A DNA stretch of 7,783 nucleotides from Ruminococcaceae bacterium UBA3710 (GCA_002371985.1 DFHZ01000145.1:1-7783); one strand, 5' to 3'. Counted from the stretch's first letter, positions 1 to 6,516 are shown. The notes: generated by a model from the letters alone, not told the origin. A program made the numbers and translations.

Positions 1-100
1 GAACCATGTCAGGCGGGGAACCGAGCAGCATTAAGGAGTTTATCCCGTGCATATAGTAAATCGGCTCATTCGTGCGGCTTAGTATATGATTTATTTTTTT
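1..100 (+). ncRNA. ffs: Signal recognition particle RNA (4.5S/scRNA), 3' part, cut by window edge
   Basis: This is the RNA scaffold of the signal recognition particle, which binds Ffh and targets nascent membrane and secreted proteins. The conserved domain IV (helix 8) is visible at about 8-30: a GTCAGG strand, a short stem CGG/CCG closed by a GGAA tetraloop, then GAGCAGC, which together form the Ffh-binding internal loop. The family usually has CC-GGAA-GG around the tetraloop; here it is GG-GGAA-CC, a compensatory swap. The 3' strand of the long helix would follow, and a T-run at 94-100 probably marks the transcript end. The 5' half lies before the window. In Firmicutes this gene commonly sits just upstream of dnaX, as here. 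The exact 3' end is inferred. Confidence 0.82.
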
Positions 101-118
101 AGCATTAGTGGTGAGAAT

Positions 119-1696
119 ATGGCATATCAGGCTCTTTACAGAAAATACCGTCCGAAAACCTTTTCCGATGTTTACGGGCAGGAGCATATTACCGAAACTT
201 TAAAATCAGAACTTTCTTCGGGCAAAATTGTTCACGCCTACCTTTTTACGGGAACAAGAGGAACGGGGAAAACCACCTGTGCAAAAATTCTTGCAAAGGC
301 GGTAAACTGCTTGAATAATAACGACGGCGACCCTTGTGGCGAATGTGCTATGTGTACCGCTATTGCAAACGATGAAATTACCGATATTTGCGAGATAGAC
401 GCCGCTTCAAACAACGGTGTTGACGATATTAGAATTCTCCGTGAACAGGTTAATTTCAGCCCGTCGGCGGCAAAGTACAGAGTTTATATTATAGACGAGG
501 TGCATATGCTGTCGGTGAGTGCCTTTAATGCTCTTTTAAAAACTCTTGAAGAACCGCCACCGCATGTTATTTTCATTCTTGCCACTACCGAAGTTCATAA
601 ACTTCCGGCAACAATTCTTTCCCGTTGCCAAAGATTTGATTTTCGCAGAATTGACCCTGAAAAAATCTGTGCAAGAATAAAATACATTGCTGATAACGAA
701 GGTTTTTCCGTAACCGACGAAGCAATGAACCTTATCGCCGCCACTGCTGATGGCGGAATGAGGGACGCTCTTTCGATTTTGGACCTTTGTGCATCGGTTA
801 CCAAAGATATTACCGAAGACACGGTTGTAAGTGTTTGTGCAATGGCAGGAAACGATTATTTAATAAAACTTGCCGACTGCATTAAAGCAAAAAACACCGA
901 GGATGCTTTGATGTTGCTTAACAGTCTTCATAATTCCTCTGTTGATATGTTAAGACTGCTCGGCGAACTTACAAATCATTACCGTGATTTAATGATAGCA
1001 AAAATAGTAAAAGACGATAATCTGCCGATAGTCTGCTCGACAAAGAAACTCGACCAGATTAAACTTCAAGCACAAAAATATGAACTTTCGGAAATACTTT
1101 CTATACTTGAAATTCTCCAAAACACTGCTCCGAAAATGCAAAACGGGAACCACAGAACAGAAATGGAAATGACCGTCATAAGGTTATGCAATCCGAAACT
1201 CGGCAACGATTTAGCCTCTCTTGAAGCGAGAATTTCGGCTCTTGAAACAAATAATATTTCAAAACAACCGATAATTAATCAACCGCCACACGAACAGCCG
1301 ACAAATGAAACCGAGCATATAAAGGAAATTACCGAACCCGAAAAGGTGCCCGAACCTACCGCAAAACAAAGCGACGGTAATAATGCCGATACCCCTCTTG
1401 TAGAATGGGAAGATATTTTGGTGTTGCTCAAAAAAACCTGCCCTATTATAGCAGGAGTTTTAAAGGGCTCGACCGCATATATAAAGGGCGAACGCCTTTT
1501 AATAGACACTAAAAACGAACAGTTCCGTTCGCTTATAAACAGCGAAACCGCTACTTACAGGGACGCTATCAGGAAAGCCGCTTTTGATGTTTTGGGAACT
1601 ACATATAAGTTAGGTCCTTATAAGCCTAAAAGCGAAGATGTAAAAGACGACCCGCTTAAAAGTTTTTCAAACAGACTAAAAGATTTAGAAAAATAA
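119..1696 (+). CDS. dnaX: DNA polymerase III subunits gamma and tau (clamp-loader ATPase)
   Basis: ATPase subunit of the clamp loader, which places the beta sliding clamp on primed DNA in the replisome. The 525-residue protein from the ATG at 119 begins MAYQALYRKYRP, the classic DnaX start; an in-frame ATG at 86 would add 11 atypical residues that begin inside the SRP RNA tail, so it is rejected. Visible motifs are the Walker A GTRGTGKT (45-52), a four-cysteine zinc module (C64, C73, C76, C79), Walker B with DEVH (126-129), sensor 1 LATTE (154-158), the SRC arginine finger (R169) and sensor 2 GGMRDALS (212-219). A proline/glutamate-rich linker at about 375-425 precedes a tau-type C-terminal domain (about 428-525). 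Upstream is a modest GGTGAG ribosome site. It is first in an operon with ebfC and recR. An A7 run followed by a hairpin at the start of the C-terminal domain might allow a gamma-like short product (see findings). Confidence 0.97.
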   Translation: MAYQALYRKYRPKTFSDVYGQEHITETLKSELSSGKIVHAYLFTGTRGTGKTTCAKILAKAVNCLNNNDGDPCGECAMCTAIANDEITDICEIDAASNNGVDDIRILREQVNFSPSAAKYRVYIIDEVHMLSVSAFNALLKTLEEPPPHVIFILATTEVHKLPATILSRCQRFDFRRIDPEKICARIKYIADNEGFSVTDEAMNLIAATADGGMRDALSILDLCASVTKDITEDTVVSVCAMAGNDYLIKLADCIKAKNTEDALMLLNSLHNSSVDMLRLLGELTNHYRDLMIAKIVKDDNLPIVCSTKKLDQIKLQAQKYELSEILSILEILQNTAPKMQNGNHRTEMEMTVIRLCNPKLGNDLASLEARISALETNNISKQPIINQPPHEQPTNETEHIKEITEPEKVPEPTAKQSDGNNADTPLVEWEDILVLLKKTCPIIAGVLKGSTAYIKGERLLIDTKNEQFRSLINSETATYRDAIRKAAFDVLGTTYKLGPYKPKSEDVKDDPLKSFSNRLKDLEK

Positions 1697-1709
1697 GGAG
1701 ATTTATAAA

Positions 1710-2051
1710 ATGAAAGTAAGAATTCCAAATTCCGGCGGTCCGGGAAATATGAACCAAATGCTGAAGCAAGCCCAAAAAATGCAGGAAGATATGGCAACCT
1801 TGCAGGAAGACCTCGAACAAAGGCAGTATTCCGCAACTTCCGGCGGTGGGGCTGTTTCCGTTACGGTTGACGGAAAGCATTTAATAAAGTCAATTAAAAT
1901 TAACCCTGACATTATTGACCCGGAAGATGCAGAGATGCTCGAAGACCTCGTTACCGTTGCCGTAAACGAAGCCATTGATAAAGCAACTAAAACCGCCGAA
2001 GAAGAAATGGGTGCTATTACCGGCGGACTTAATATACCCGGTATGTTCTGA
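1710..2051 (+). CDS. ebfC: Nucleoid-associated protein, YbaB/EbfC family
   Basis: Small dimeric DNA-binding protein of the YbaB/EbfC family, which coats the nucleoid and is found beside dnaX and recR in many bacteria. The 113 residues are close to the usual length of about 105. A glycine-rich start (GGPGNMNQML) leads into a long amphipathic helix at about 14-38 (QAQKMQEDMATLQEDLE). Then come the typical strands around GGGAVSVTVDGKHLIKSIKI (46-64) and a C-terminal helix with the acidic PEDAEMLEDLV stretch (71-81). The end GGLNIPGMF is also characteristic. An AAGGAG ribosome site overlaps the dnaX stop codon and sits 9 bases before the ATG. The stop codon overlaps the recR start (TGATG), which suggests translational coupling. 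The cellular role is known only broadly for this family. Confidence 0.95.
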   Translation: MKVRIPNSGGPGNMNQMLKQAQKMQEDMATLQEDLEQRQYSATSGGGAVSVTVDGKHLIKSIKINPDIIDPEDAEMLEDLVTVAVNEAIDKATKTAEEEMGAITGGLNIPGMF

Positions 2052-2650
2052 TGAATTATAATATTATTCCGCTTAACGAACTTATAAATCAGTTTTCCCG
2101 TTTGCCCGGTATAGGAAAGAAAACCGCCGAGCGACTTTCTTTCAGCATTTTGGAGCAACCGCCCGAATATGCCGAAAACTTTGCAAAAGCACTGACCGAA
2201 GCAAGAGAAAAAATACATTTTTGCAAAGTTTGCCAAGCACTTACTGATTTAGACACCTGTCAGATTTGCGATAACCCGTCAAGGGACCATTCTACGATTT
2301 GCGTTGTAGAAGACCCTAAAGATGTTATGGCATTTGAGAGAATGAGGGAGTATAGTGGAGTTTACCATGTACTCCACGGTGTTATTTCTCCGCTTGACGG
2401 TATTACGCCCGATAAGTTAAGAATTAAGGAACTTATGTCCCGTTTGTCTTCGGGTGAAGTAAAGGAAATAATAATGGCTACTAACCCAACCGTTGAGGGC
2501 GAAGCGACTGCAAGTTATATATCAAGACTTGTAAAGCCGATGGGAATTAAGGTTACAAGACTTGCCTACGGTATACCGGTAGGCGGCGACCTTGAATATG
2601 CCGACGAATTTACCCTTGCCCGTTCGCTTGAAGGGAGAAACGAAATCTGA
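2051..2650 (+). CDS. recR: Recombination mediator protein RecR
   Basis: RecR works with RecF and RecO to load RecA on single-stranded gaps during recombinational repair. The 199 residues match the family length. In order there is a helix-hairpin-helix DNA-binding motif LPGIGKKTAERL (18-29), a four-cysteine zinc finger (C58, C61, C70, C73), a Toprim domain starting at CVVEDPKDVMAFE (84-96) and containing the conserved TNPTVEGEATA segment (144-154), and the strongly conserved tail GIPVGGDLEYADEFTL (174-189). The start codon shares one base with the ebfC stop codon and has no clear ribosome site of its own, so it is probably translated by reinitiation. No departure from the family is seen. Confidence 0.97.
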   Translation: MNYNIIPLNELINQFSRLPGIGKKTAERLSFSILEQPPEYAENFAKALTEAREKIHFCKVCQALTDLDTCQICDNPSRDHSTICVVEDPKDVMAFERMREYSGVYHVLHGVISPLDGITPDKLRIKELMSRLSSGEVKEIIMATNPTVEGEATASYISRLVKPMGIKVTRLAYGIPVGGDLEYADEFTLARSLEGRNEI

Positions 2651-2847
2651 TGGAACAAAAAAAGATAGACAGGATAAATTTTCTTGCAAAAAAGCAAAAG
2701 ACAGAGGGTTTAACCGAAGAAGAAAAAGAGGAACAAAAGGTTTTAAGGCGGGAATATATTGACGCTTTTAAAGAAAGCCTTGTTTCCCAGCTTAACACAA
2801 TTTATATCGTTGACGAAAAAGGCAACAAGAAAAAATTAGTACAGTAA
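2650..2847 (+). CDS. DUF896 (YnzC/UPF0291) family small protein
   Basis: A 65-residue protein that matches the DUF896/UPF0291 family by eye: a first helix with RINFLAKKQKTEGLT (8-22), an EEEKEEQ turn (23-29), a second helix LRREYIDAFKESLVSQL (32-48), then a short strand IYIVDEKG. The fold known for the Bacillus subtilis member YnzC is a two-helix hairpin; its function is not settled. In B. subtilis, ynzC lies in the LexA-controlled yneA operon, while here the gene overlaps the recR stop by one base. In both places it keeps company with DNA-damage genes, which may or may not be meaningful. An AAGGGAG ribosome site lies at 2631-2637, 12 bases before the ATG. It is the last gene before the operon terminator. 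Confidence 0.9.
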   Translation: MEQKKIDRINFLAKKQKTEGLTEEEKEEQKVLRREYIDAFKESLVSQLNTIYIVDEKGNKKKLVQ

Positions 2848-2854
2848 GCATATA

Positions 2855-2893
2855 AAAAAAGAGGTATGAGAATTTTTCTCACATCTCTTTTTT
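2855..2893. terminator. Bidirectional intrinsic terminator between the recR operon and the PMI-like gene
   Basis: A long hairpin pairs an A-rich left arm with a T-rich right arm: six A-T pairs, then GAGGTATGAGAA against TTCTCACATCTC with one G-T pair and one A-C mismatch, around a TTT loop. The A-run on the left and the T-run on the right give a U-tail in both directions. It can therefore end both the + strand dnaX operon and the convergent - strand gene, whose stop codon is only a few bases away. Confidence 0.9.
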
Positions 2894-2898
2894 GCTTA

Positions 2899-3423
2899 TT
2901 AAAGATGTATCAAAATTATTTCGGCTTCGCCGGTAATCTCAAGACGCATTTTTGCAGGAACAAAAACGGCATAGCCTTTTAATACCCTGACCGTACTGTC
3001 AAAATCGGAAAGCAAAAAATCATTTTCCTTTGCAAAAACAATCATAAAACTTTTTTCTTCGTATATTCCTGTCCTGCCGTTTAGTTTTAAGTTTTCGGCT
3101 TTTATTTCATTATCTGAAATAATGCCGTTTACTACACCAAACGGATAAATGACGGTATCTTCGCCGTTTTCGGCGGTCGTTAAATTCGGTTCAATTCTCG
3201 AAATCAAGTTTTCGACTATATCTTTTGAGCGAAAAAAAGATGTGTTTATCCCGTTTTCACCAAATGCTTTTTTGCCGAAATTCTGCAAAACCTCTTTGAT
3301 TTCAAATCCGTTGTATTCGCCGTTCAAAACAACTGCGTCCCCGACATTCCTTAATATATACGAAATTGCATTTTTTTCGTTTGCGGTCATTTCTTCTGAA
3401 AATTTTAACAATAAAGGATACAT
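2899..3423 (-). CDS. Short mannose-6-phosphate isomerase-like cupin protein without catalytic zinc ligands
   Basis: A 174-residue protein of uncertain function. Its N-terminal part (MYPLLLK, then VGDAVVLNGEYNGFEIKEVL at about 27-46 and a following NFGKKAFGE) resembles the segment of class I mannose-6-phosphate isomerases usually written as ANGxxxGxTLxELxxxxGxxLLG. Its C-terminal part (ENLKLNG at about 110-116, SFMIVFAKEND at about 124-134, VLKGYAVFVPAKM about 147-159, ITGEAEIIL) resembles the final cupin barrel of the same enzymes. The middle section, which carries the metal-binding QxH, Glu and His ligands and the IWGG region, is absent. The only histidine is H173 at the very end, and there is no cysteine or tryptophan, so sugar-phosphate isomerase activity is not expected. 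The usual length is about 300 or more residues. It is monocistronic, with its own promoter and a GGAAAGGGG-type ribosome site. The family link is by eye; a stand-alone binding or regulatory cupin is the alternative. Confidence 0.6.
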   Translation of the reverse strand: MYPLLLKFSEEMTANEKNAISYILRNVGDAVVLNGEYNGFEIKEVLQNFGKKAFGENGINTSFFRSKDIVENLISRIEPNLTTAENGEDTVIYPFGVVNGIISDNEIKAENLKLNGRTGIYEEKSFMIVFAKENDFLLSDFDSTVRVLKGYAVFVPAKMRLEITGEAEIILIHL

Positions 3424-3452
3424 TTTTTCGCCCCTTTCCCTTTTATGTTTTT

Positions 3453-3481
3453 AATATATCACACATTTTGCACTTTTTCAA
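3453..3481 (-). promoter_or_regulatory. Sigma-A type promoter of the PMI-like gene
   Basis: On the minus strand a TTGAAA -35 box (3476-3481) is separated by exactly 17 bases from a TATATT -10 box (3453-3458). It lies about 30 bases before the start codon, just after the hairpin terminator of the preceding - strand gene, so the PMI-like gene is probably an independent transcription unit. Confidence 0.7.
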
Positions 3482-3485
3482 CAAA

Positions 3486-3513
3486 AAAACGCCCCACAAA
3501 AGTGAGGCGTTTT
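3486..3513. terminator. Intrinsic terminator after the exported-protein gene
   Basis: The hairpin pairs AAAACGCC-C-CAC with GTG-A-GGCGTTTT around an AAAA loop, with one C-A mismatch. Read on the minus strand it is followed by a T7 run (3483-3489), so it fits the end of the - strand gene at 3529-4110. It separates that gene from the promoter of the next one. Confidence 0.88.
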
Positions 3514-3528
3514 CGACAATCTAAAAAC

Positions 3529-4110
3529 TTATAAAGACACACCGGGTGTTTCTATTTCCGAATAAACTATATTATATCCGAAAGAAGAATTTTCATTTGG
3601 AACAAACAGCGAATTTGCTTTGTAAACATCTTTGTTTCCATCGTGATAAAAAACCGTTACATCGGTGCGAACCGATATAGTTCCGTCTTCATTGTTTTTT
3701 ATCGAAATATTTTTGTGATTATACCTCGTAAAGCCACCGGCAACAACAAAAACATATCCGTCTTTGTGAGGATACTGAGAATTAAACTCAGAAAGGTCCA
3801 CAACATCTATTCCATACATATTGTTTACAAAATCGGTTACTAAGTTTTCTTTTATATAGTCATCATTTTTATAAGACAACAACGCATTCATAGAAAGATT
3901 AACAACATCGTCGGCATTATCGAACGCAGAGCCGTACACAAAATTATGATTAAGCATACTAAGCAGGTTTAACTCGGTTTGGCTAAGCGAGGTCGACTTA
4001 TCGGAAATAATATCAACCGTTTTTTCGTCCGATTTTGCAGAGATAAGCATAGAGGAACATATAACAACGGCACAAATCAAAGAAATTACAACAATAAAGC
4101 CTTTTTTCAT
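3529..4110 (-). CDS. Exported or membrane-anchored protein of unknown function
   Basis: I do not recognise this 193-residue protein. The start MKKGFIVVISLICAVVICSS has a short basic end and one hydrophobic stretch at about 4-25, so it is exported or tethered; a possible signal peptidase site follows LISA (about residue 25). There is no good lipobox. The rest is mostly polar: a helix-prone part (SLSQTELNLLSMLNHNF, 41-57, and DDVVNLSMNALLSYKNDDYIKENLV, 67-91), then an alternating beta-like part (120-185). The C-terminal half could be a small mixed alpha/beta or beta-barrel domain outside the membrane. The ATG at 4108-4110 is chosen because a strong AGGAGG (4117-4122) lies 6 bases upstream; an upstream TTG would place that site inside the gene. 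It has its own promoter and terminator, with an inverted repeat just upstream of the -35 box. Confidence 0.75.
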   Translation of the reverse strand: MKKGFIVVISLICAVVICSSMLISAKSDEKTVDIISDKSTSLSQTELNLLSMLNHNFVYGSAFDNADDVVNLSMNALLSYKNDDYIKENLVTDFVNNMYGIDVVDLSEFNSQYPHKDGYVFVVAGGFTRYNHKNISIKNNEDGTISVRTDVTVFYHDGNKDVYKANSLFVPNENSSFGYNIVYSEIETPGVSL

Positions 4111-4141
4111 ACATATCCTCCTCAACTTATTTTACAATTTT

Positions 4142-4171
4142 ATTATATACATAAGTTACTGCAAATTCCAA
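4142..4171 (-). promoter_or_regulatory. Promoter of the exported-protein gene
   Basis: On the minus strand a TTGGAA -35 box (4166-4171) and a perfect TATAAT -10 box (4142-4147) are 18 bases apart. The start codon is about 30 bases downstream with a strong ribosome site. The spacer is one base longer than ideal and the -35 box is imperfect, so an activator could help. Confidence 0.65.
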
Positions 4172-4177
4172 ATACAA

Positions 4178-4211
4178 TTCGGTTACAAATTATTTCAGAT
4201 TTGTTACCGAA
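4178..4211. repeat. Inverted repeat with GTTAC half-sites upstream of the exported-protein promoter
   Basis: TTCGGTTACAAAT (4178-4190) and ATTTGTTACCGAA (4199-4211) are inverted copies with 12 of 13 positions matching and an 8-base spacer. The repeat begins 7 bases upstream of the -35 box of the - strand gene. GTTAC also occurs at 4155-4159, inside that promoter. The two GTTAC words in the repeat are 21 bases apart, two helical turns. This is a candidate binding site for a dimeric regulator, but no regulator in the window can be tied to it. Confidence 0.45.
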
Positions 4212-4318
4212 AATAAAATATTTGTCTAATAAAGTCTTATTGGTTTGGTTAGTATCGACAAAATTCGATTTTTTATAACATTTTTATAAAAATTTTAAAA
4301 GTTATTCAAAATTTTTAG

Positions 4319-4347
4319 TTGTATTGCAATATAAACTGTGGTATACT
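4319..4347 (+). promoter_or_regulatory. Extended -10 promoter of the EF-G-like gene
   Basis: A TTGTAT box (4319-4324), a 17-base spacer and TATACT (4342-4347) preceded by TGG, which gives an extended -10 element. The AT-rich tract at about 4270-4318 just upstream could act as an UP element. The resulting leader would be about 45 bases. Confidence 0.68.
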
Positions 4348-4383
4348 TTTAATATCAAATAAACATTTTTTGTTTATCAAGTT

Positions 4384-4403
4384 AGGAGAGCGCAAAGGAA
4401 TTG
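4384..4403 (+). promoter_or_regulatory. Ribosome binding site and TTG start of the EF-G-like gene
   Basis: AGGAGAG (4384-4390) is the only strong Shine-Dalgarno word with usable spacing to the TTG at 4401, about 10-12 bases away. A second AAAGGA (4394-4399) is too close to serve this codon. No in-frame ATG exists before about codon 203, and the family's N-terminal P-loop begins within 16 residues, so TTG must be the start. Confidence 0.75.
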
Positions 4404-6440
4404 AAAGAATATTTTACCAAAAATATTAAAAACATCGCTATACTCGGACATAGTAATTCAGGAAAGACAACCTTAGCCGATTCATTGCTGTTTTACGGCA
4501 AAGCAACCGATAGAATAGGCTCAACTTCCGAAGGGACTGCGGTTTTAGACTTTGACCCCGAAGAAAAAAAGCGGGGTTGCTCGGTTCAGACATCTGTTTT
4601 TGCTTTACCTTTTAATGATTATAAACTTAATATAATTGACGCACCGGGACTTTTCGATTTTGCAGGTGGGGTAACCGAGGCTATCAGTGCCGCAGATTCG
4701 GTTGTTATCGCAATTTCCGGAAAATCAGGACTTACAAACGGTGCTAAACAAGCATTTGAGAAAGCCAAAAAGCAGAATAAAAGCATCGGATTTTTTGTCG
4801 GTAAACTCGATTCTTCCCATGCTCATTTTTATAGGGTTATTTCTGCCCTTGTTGCCAACTACGGTTCGCTGATTTGCCCTGTAACCGTTCCTTATATTGA
4901 AGAGGAAACAGTCAAGTGCTATGTAGACCTGATTGAAAACAAGGCATATTCCTATAACGGTTTTGACGCAACCGAAACGGCTTTGCCCGATAGCACCGAA
5001 ATAGGTCAAATGAGAGATATGTTGCTCGAAGCGGTTGCAAGTGTCGAGGAATCTCTTATGGAAAAATACTTCGGCGGAGAGCAGTTTACAACCGAAGAAA
5101 TAGTTTCCGCCCTTAAAAAGGGTGTTAAATCAGGAGAGATTTGTCCCGTTTATTGCGGAGTGCAGCAAAAAGGCGACGCCATTCCTCTTTTTGCAAACGG
5201 AATAGCGGAGATTATGCCGAGTGCCGGCGAAGCGTCATTCACTTTGTCAGACGGTAAAACCGAAACATTTAATTCCGAAAAAGAAAATGCACTTTTTGTG
5301 TTTAAGACGATCGCCGACCCGTTTGTCGGAAAACTCTCATATTTCAAGGTTTTATCGGGCTTTGTAAGTTCGGATATGAAACTTAAAAACAGTCGTACCG
5401 GCGAAGAAGAGAGAATAACAAAGGTTATGTGGCTTAAAGGCGGAAAGCAGGAAGAAGCAGATAAGGTTTTCGCCGGTGATATTGCCTGTGTTTCAAAACT
5501 CGGCGATGTTATGACAGGTGATACGCTTTCTTCAAGCGGTACAATTTCCGTTAAATCTCCCGAATTTCCGAAACCGACCTTAAAAACCGCCATATATCCT
5601 GCAAACAAGGGCGACGAAGAAAAGATAAATTCAGGTCTTAACAGGCTAATGGAAGAGGATAAAACGATTAGCCTTTATTCTGATACCGAAACAAAAGAGC
5701 AGGTTATTTCAACCCTCGGCGAACAACATCTTGACCTTATTGTTTCAAAACTTAAATCTAAATTCGGTACAGATGTAGTCCTCAAAGAGCCTAAAATTGC
5801 ATACAGGGAAACTATAAGAAAAGCCGTCAAAGCTCAGGGCAGGCATAAAAAACAGTCCGGCGGACACGGTCAATTCGGCGATGTAATAATCGAGTTTGAG
5901 CCTTGCGACAGCGACGAACTGATATTTGAAGAAAAGGTGTTCGGCGGTGCCGTTCCCAAAAACTTCTTCCCTGCCGTTGAAAAGGGACTGAGAGAAAGTA
6001 CCGCCAAAGGTGTTCTTGCAGGTTTCCCGATGGTCGGTATAAAGGCGACGCTTGTTGACGGCTCCTATCACCCCGTAGACTCTTCCGAAATGGCATTTAA
6101 AATGGCGGCTTCTATCGCCTTTAAAGAGGGTGTATCACAGGCAAATCCCGTTTTGCTTGAGCCAATCGGTACGCTTAAAGTTTTGGCATCCGACGATGTT
6201 TTAGGCGATATAATCGGAGATATAAACAAGAGAAGAGGTCGCATTATCGGTATGAACCCTATAGGAAATATGACCCAAGAGATAATCGGTGAAGTTCCGA
6301 TTGCTGAAATGTCCGACTTCTCGACCGCACTTCGTTCAATAACGGGTGGCAGCGCCGAATTTGACCTTGATTTTGTAAGATACGAAGATGTTCCGCAAAT
6401 GATAGCAGATAAAATCATCGCCGAAAGAAAATCGGAATAG
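4401..6440 (+). CDS. EF-G-like translational GTPase (EF-G paralogue) with altered GTP-binding motifs
   Basis: A 679-residue paralogue of elongation factor G, close to the family's usual length of about 690. The P-loop GHSNSGKTT (16-24) is intact. Switch I reads RGCSV (58-62). G3 is DAPGL (80-84) where translational GTPases usually have DTPGH, so the catalytic histidine is missing. G4 is GKLD (134-137) instead of NKxD, and the G5 segment is CGVQ (252-255) instead of CGSA. Domain II spans about 295-380 and domain III contains GEQHLDL (440-446). Domain IV keeps QSGGHGQFGDV (485-495) and DGSYHPVDSSEMAFKMAAS (553-571). Domain V keeps GDINKRRGRIIGM (606-618). The ribosome-contacting half therefore looks functional while GTP use looks changed. 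It is not beside rpsL, rpsG or tuf, which fits a secondary EF-G and not the housekeeping one. It is transcribed alone and ends in tandem TAG TAG stops. A tetracycline-type ribosome protection protein is less likely. Confidence 0.9.
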   Translation: MKEYFTKNIKNIAILGHSNSGKTTLADSLLFYGKATDRIGSTSEGTAVLDFDPEEKKRGCSVQTSVFALPFNDYKLNIIDAPGLFDFAGGVTEAISAADSVVIAISGKSGLTNGAKQAFEKAKKQNKSIGFFVGKLDSSHAHFYRVISALVANYGSLICPVTVPYIEEETVKCYVDLIENKAYSYNGFDATETALPDSTEIGQMRDMLLEAVASVEESLMEKYFGGEQFTTEEIVSALKKGVKSGEICPVYCGVQQKGDAIPLFANGIAEIMPSAGEASFTLSDGKTETFNSEKENALFVFKTIADPFVGKLSYFKVLSGFVSSDMKLKNSRTGEEERITKVMWLKGGKQEEADKVFAGDIACVSKLGDVMTGDTLSSSGTISVKSPEFPKPTLKTAIYPANKGDEEKINSGLNRLMEEDKTISLYSDTETKEQVISTLGEQHLDLIVSKLKSKFGTDVVLKEPKIAYRETIRKAVKAQGRHKKQSGGHGQFGDVIIEFEPCDSDELIFEEKVFGGAVPKNFFPAVEKGLRESTAKGVLAGFPMVGIKATLVDGSYHPVDSSEMAFKMAASIAFKEGVSQANPVLLEPIGTLKVLASDDVLGDIIGDINKRRGRIIGMNPIGNMTQEIIGEVPIAEMSDFSTALRSITGGSAEFDLDFVRYEDVPQMIADKIIAERKSE

Positions 6441-6475
6441 TAGAAAACAGCATAATAATATAATTAAAATCGCAA

Positions 6476-6516
6476 CACCGCCGACAGTAAAAACTGTCGG
6501 CGGTGGTTTCTGTTTT
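6476..6516 (+). terminator. Intrinsic terminator after the EF-G-like gene
   Basis: A perfect 13-bp stem, CACCGCCGACAGT against ACTGTCGGCGGTG, with an AAAA loop and the T-rich tail GTTTCTGTTTT. It is the strongest hairpin in the window and lies about 35 bases after the stop codon. Its stem is almost repeated at the right end of the window. Confidence 0.92.

Noticed and set aside
86..118. An upstream in-frame ATG extending DnaX by 11 residues
   Set aside because: It overlaps the end and T-run of the SRP RNA and adds residues not seen in the family, whose members begin with MAYQALYRKYRP or similar.
1430..1436. A classic -1 slippery heptamer as in E. coli dnaX
   Set aside because: The frame reads C AAA AAA, so a -1 slip would leave the P-site tRNA mispaired on CAA. 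Only a +1 slip or transcript slippage fits, and it is reported in that form.
1703..2236. A 177-codon open frame on the minus strand
   Set aside because: It lies antisense across ebfC and the start of recR, both unmistakable genes, and has no ribosome site or recognisable domain.
4254..4275. A small ATCGA/TCGAT hairpin followed by a T-run in the intergenic region
   Set aside because: The stem has only five pairs, no + strand transcript is expected to reach it, and the surrounding DNA is so AT-rich that T-runs are common.
5150..5608. A 152-codon open frame on the minus strand inside the EF-G-like gene, with similar ones at 5745-6418
   Set aside because: These are shadows of a strongly conserved coding frame; their translations look like low-quality reverse readings with no family match.
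4401..6440. A tetracycline ribosome protection protein (TetM type)
   Set aside because: The sequence follows the EF-G-like paralogue pattern from the GHSxSGKTT P-loop to the QSGG domain IV motif, and no resistance gene or mobile element context is visible.
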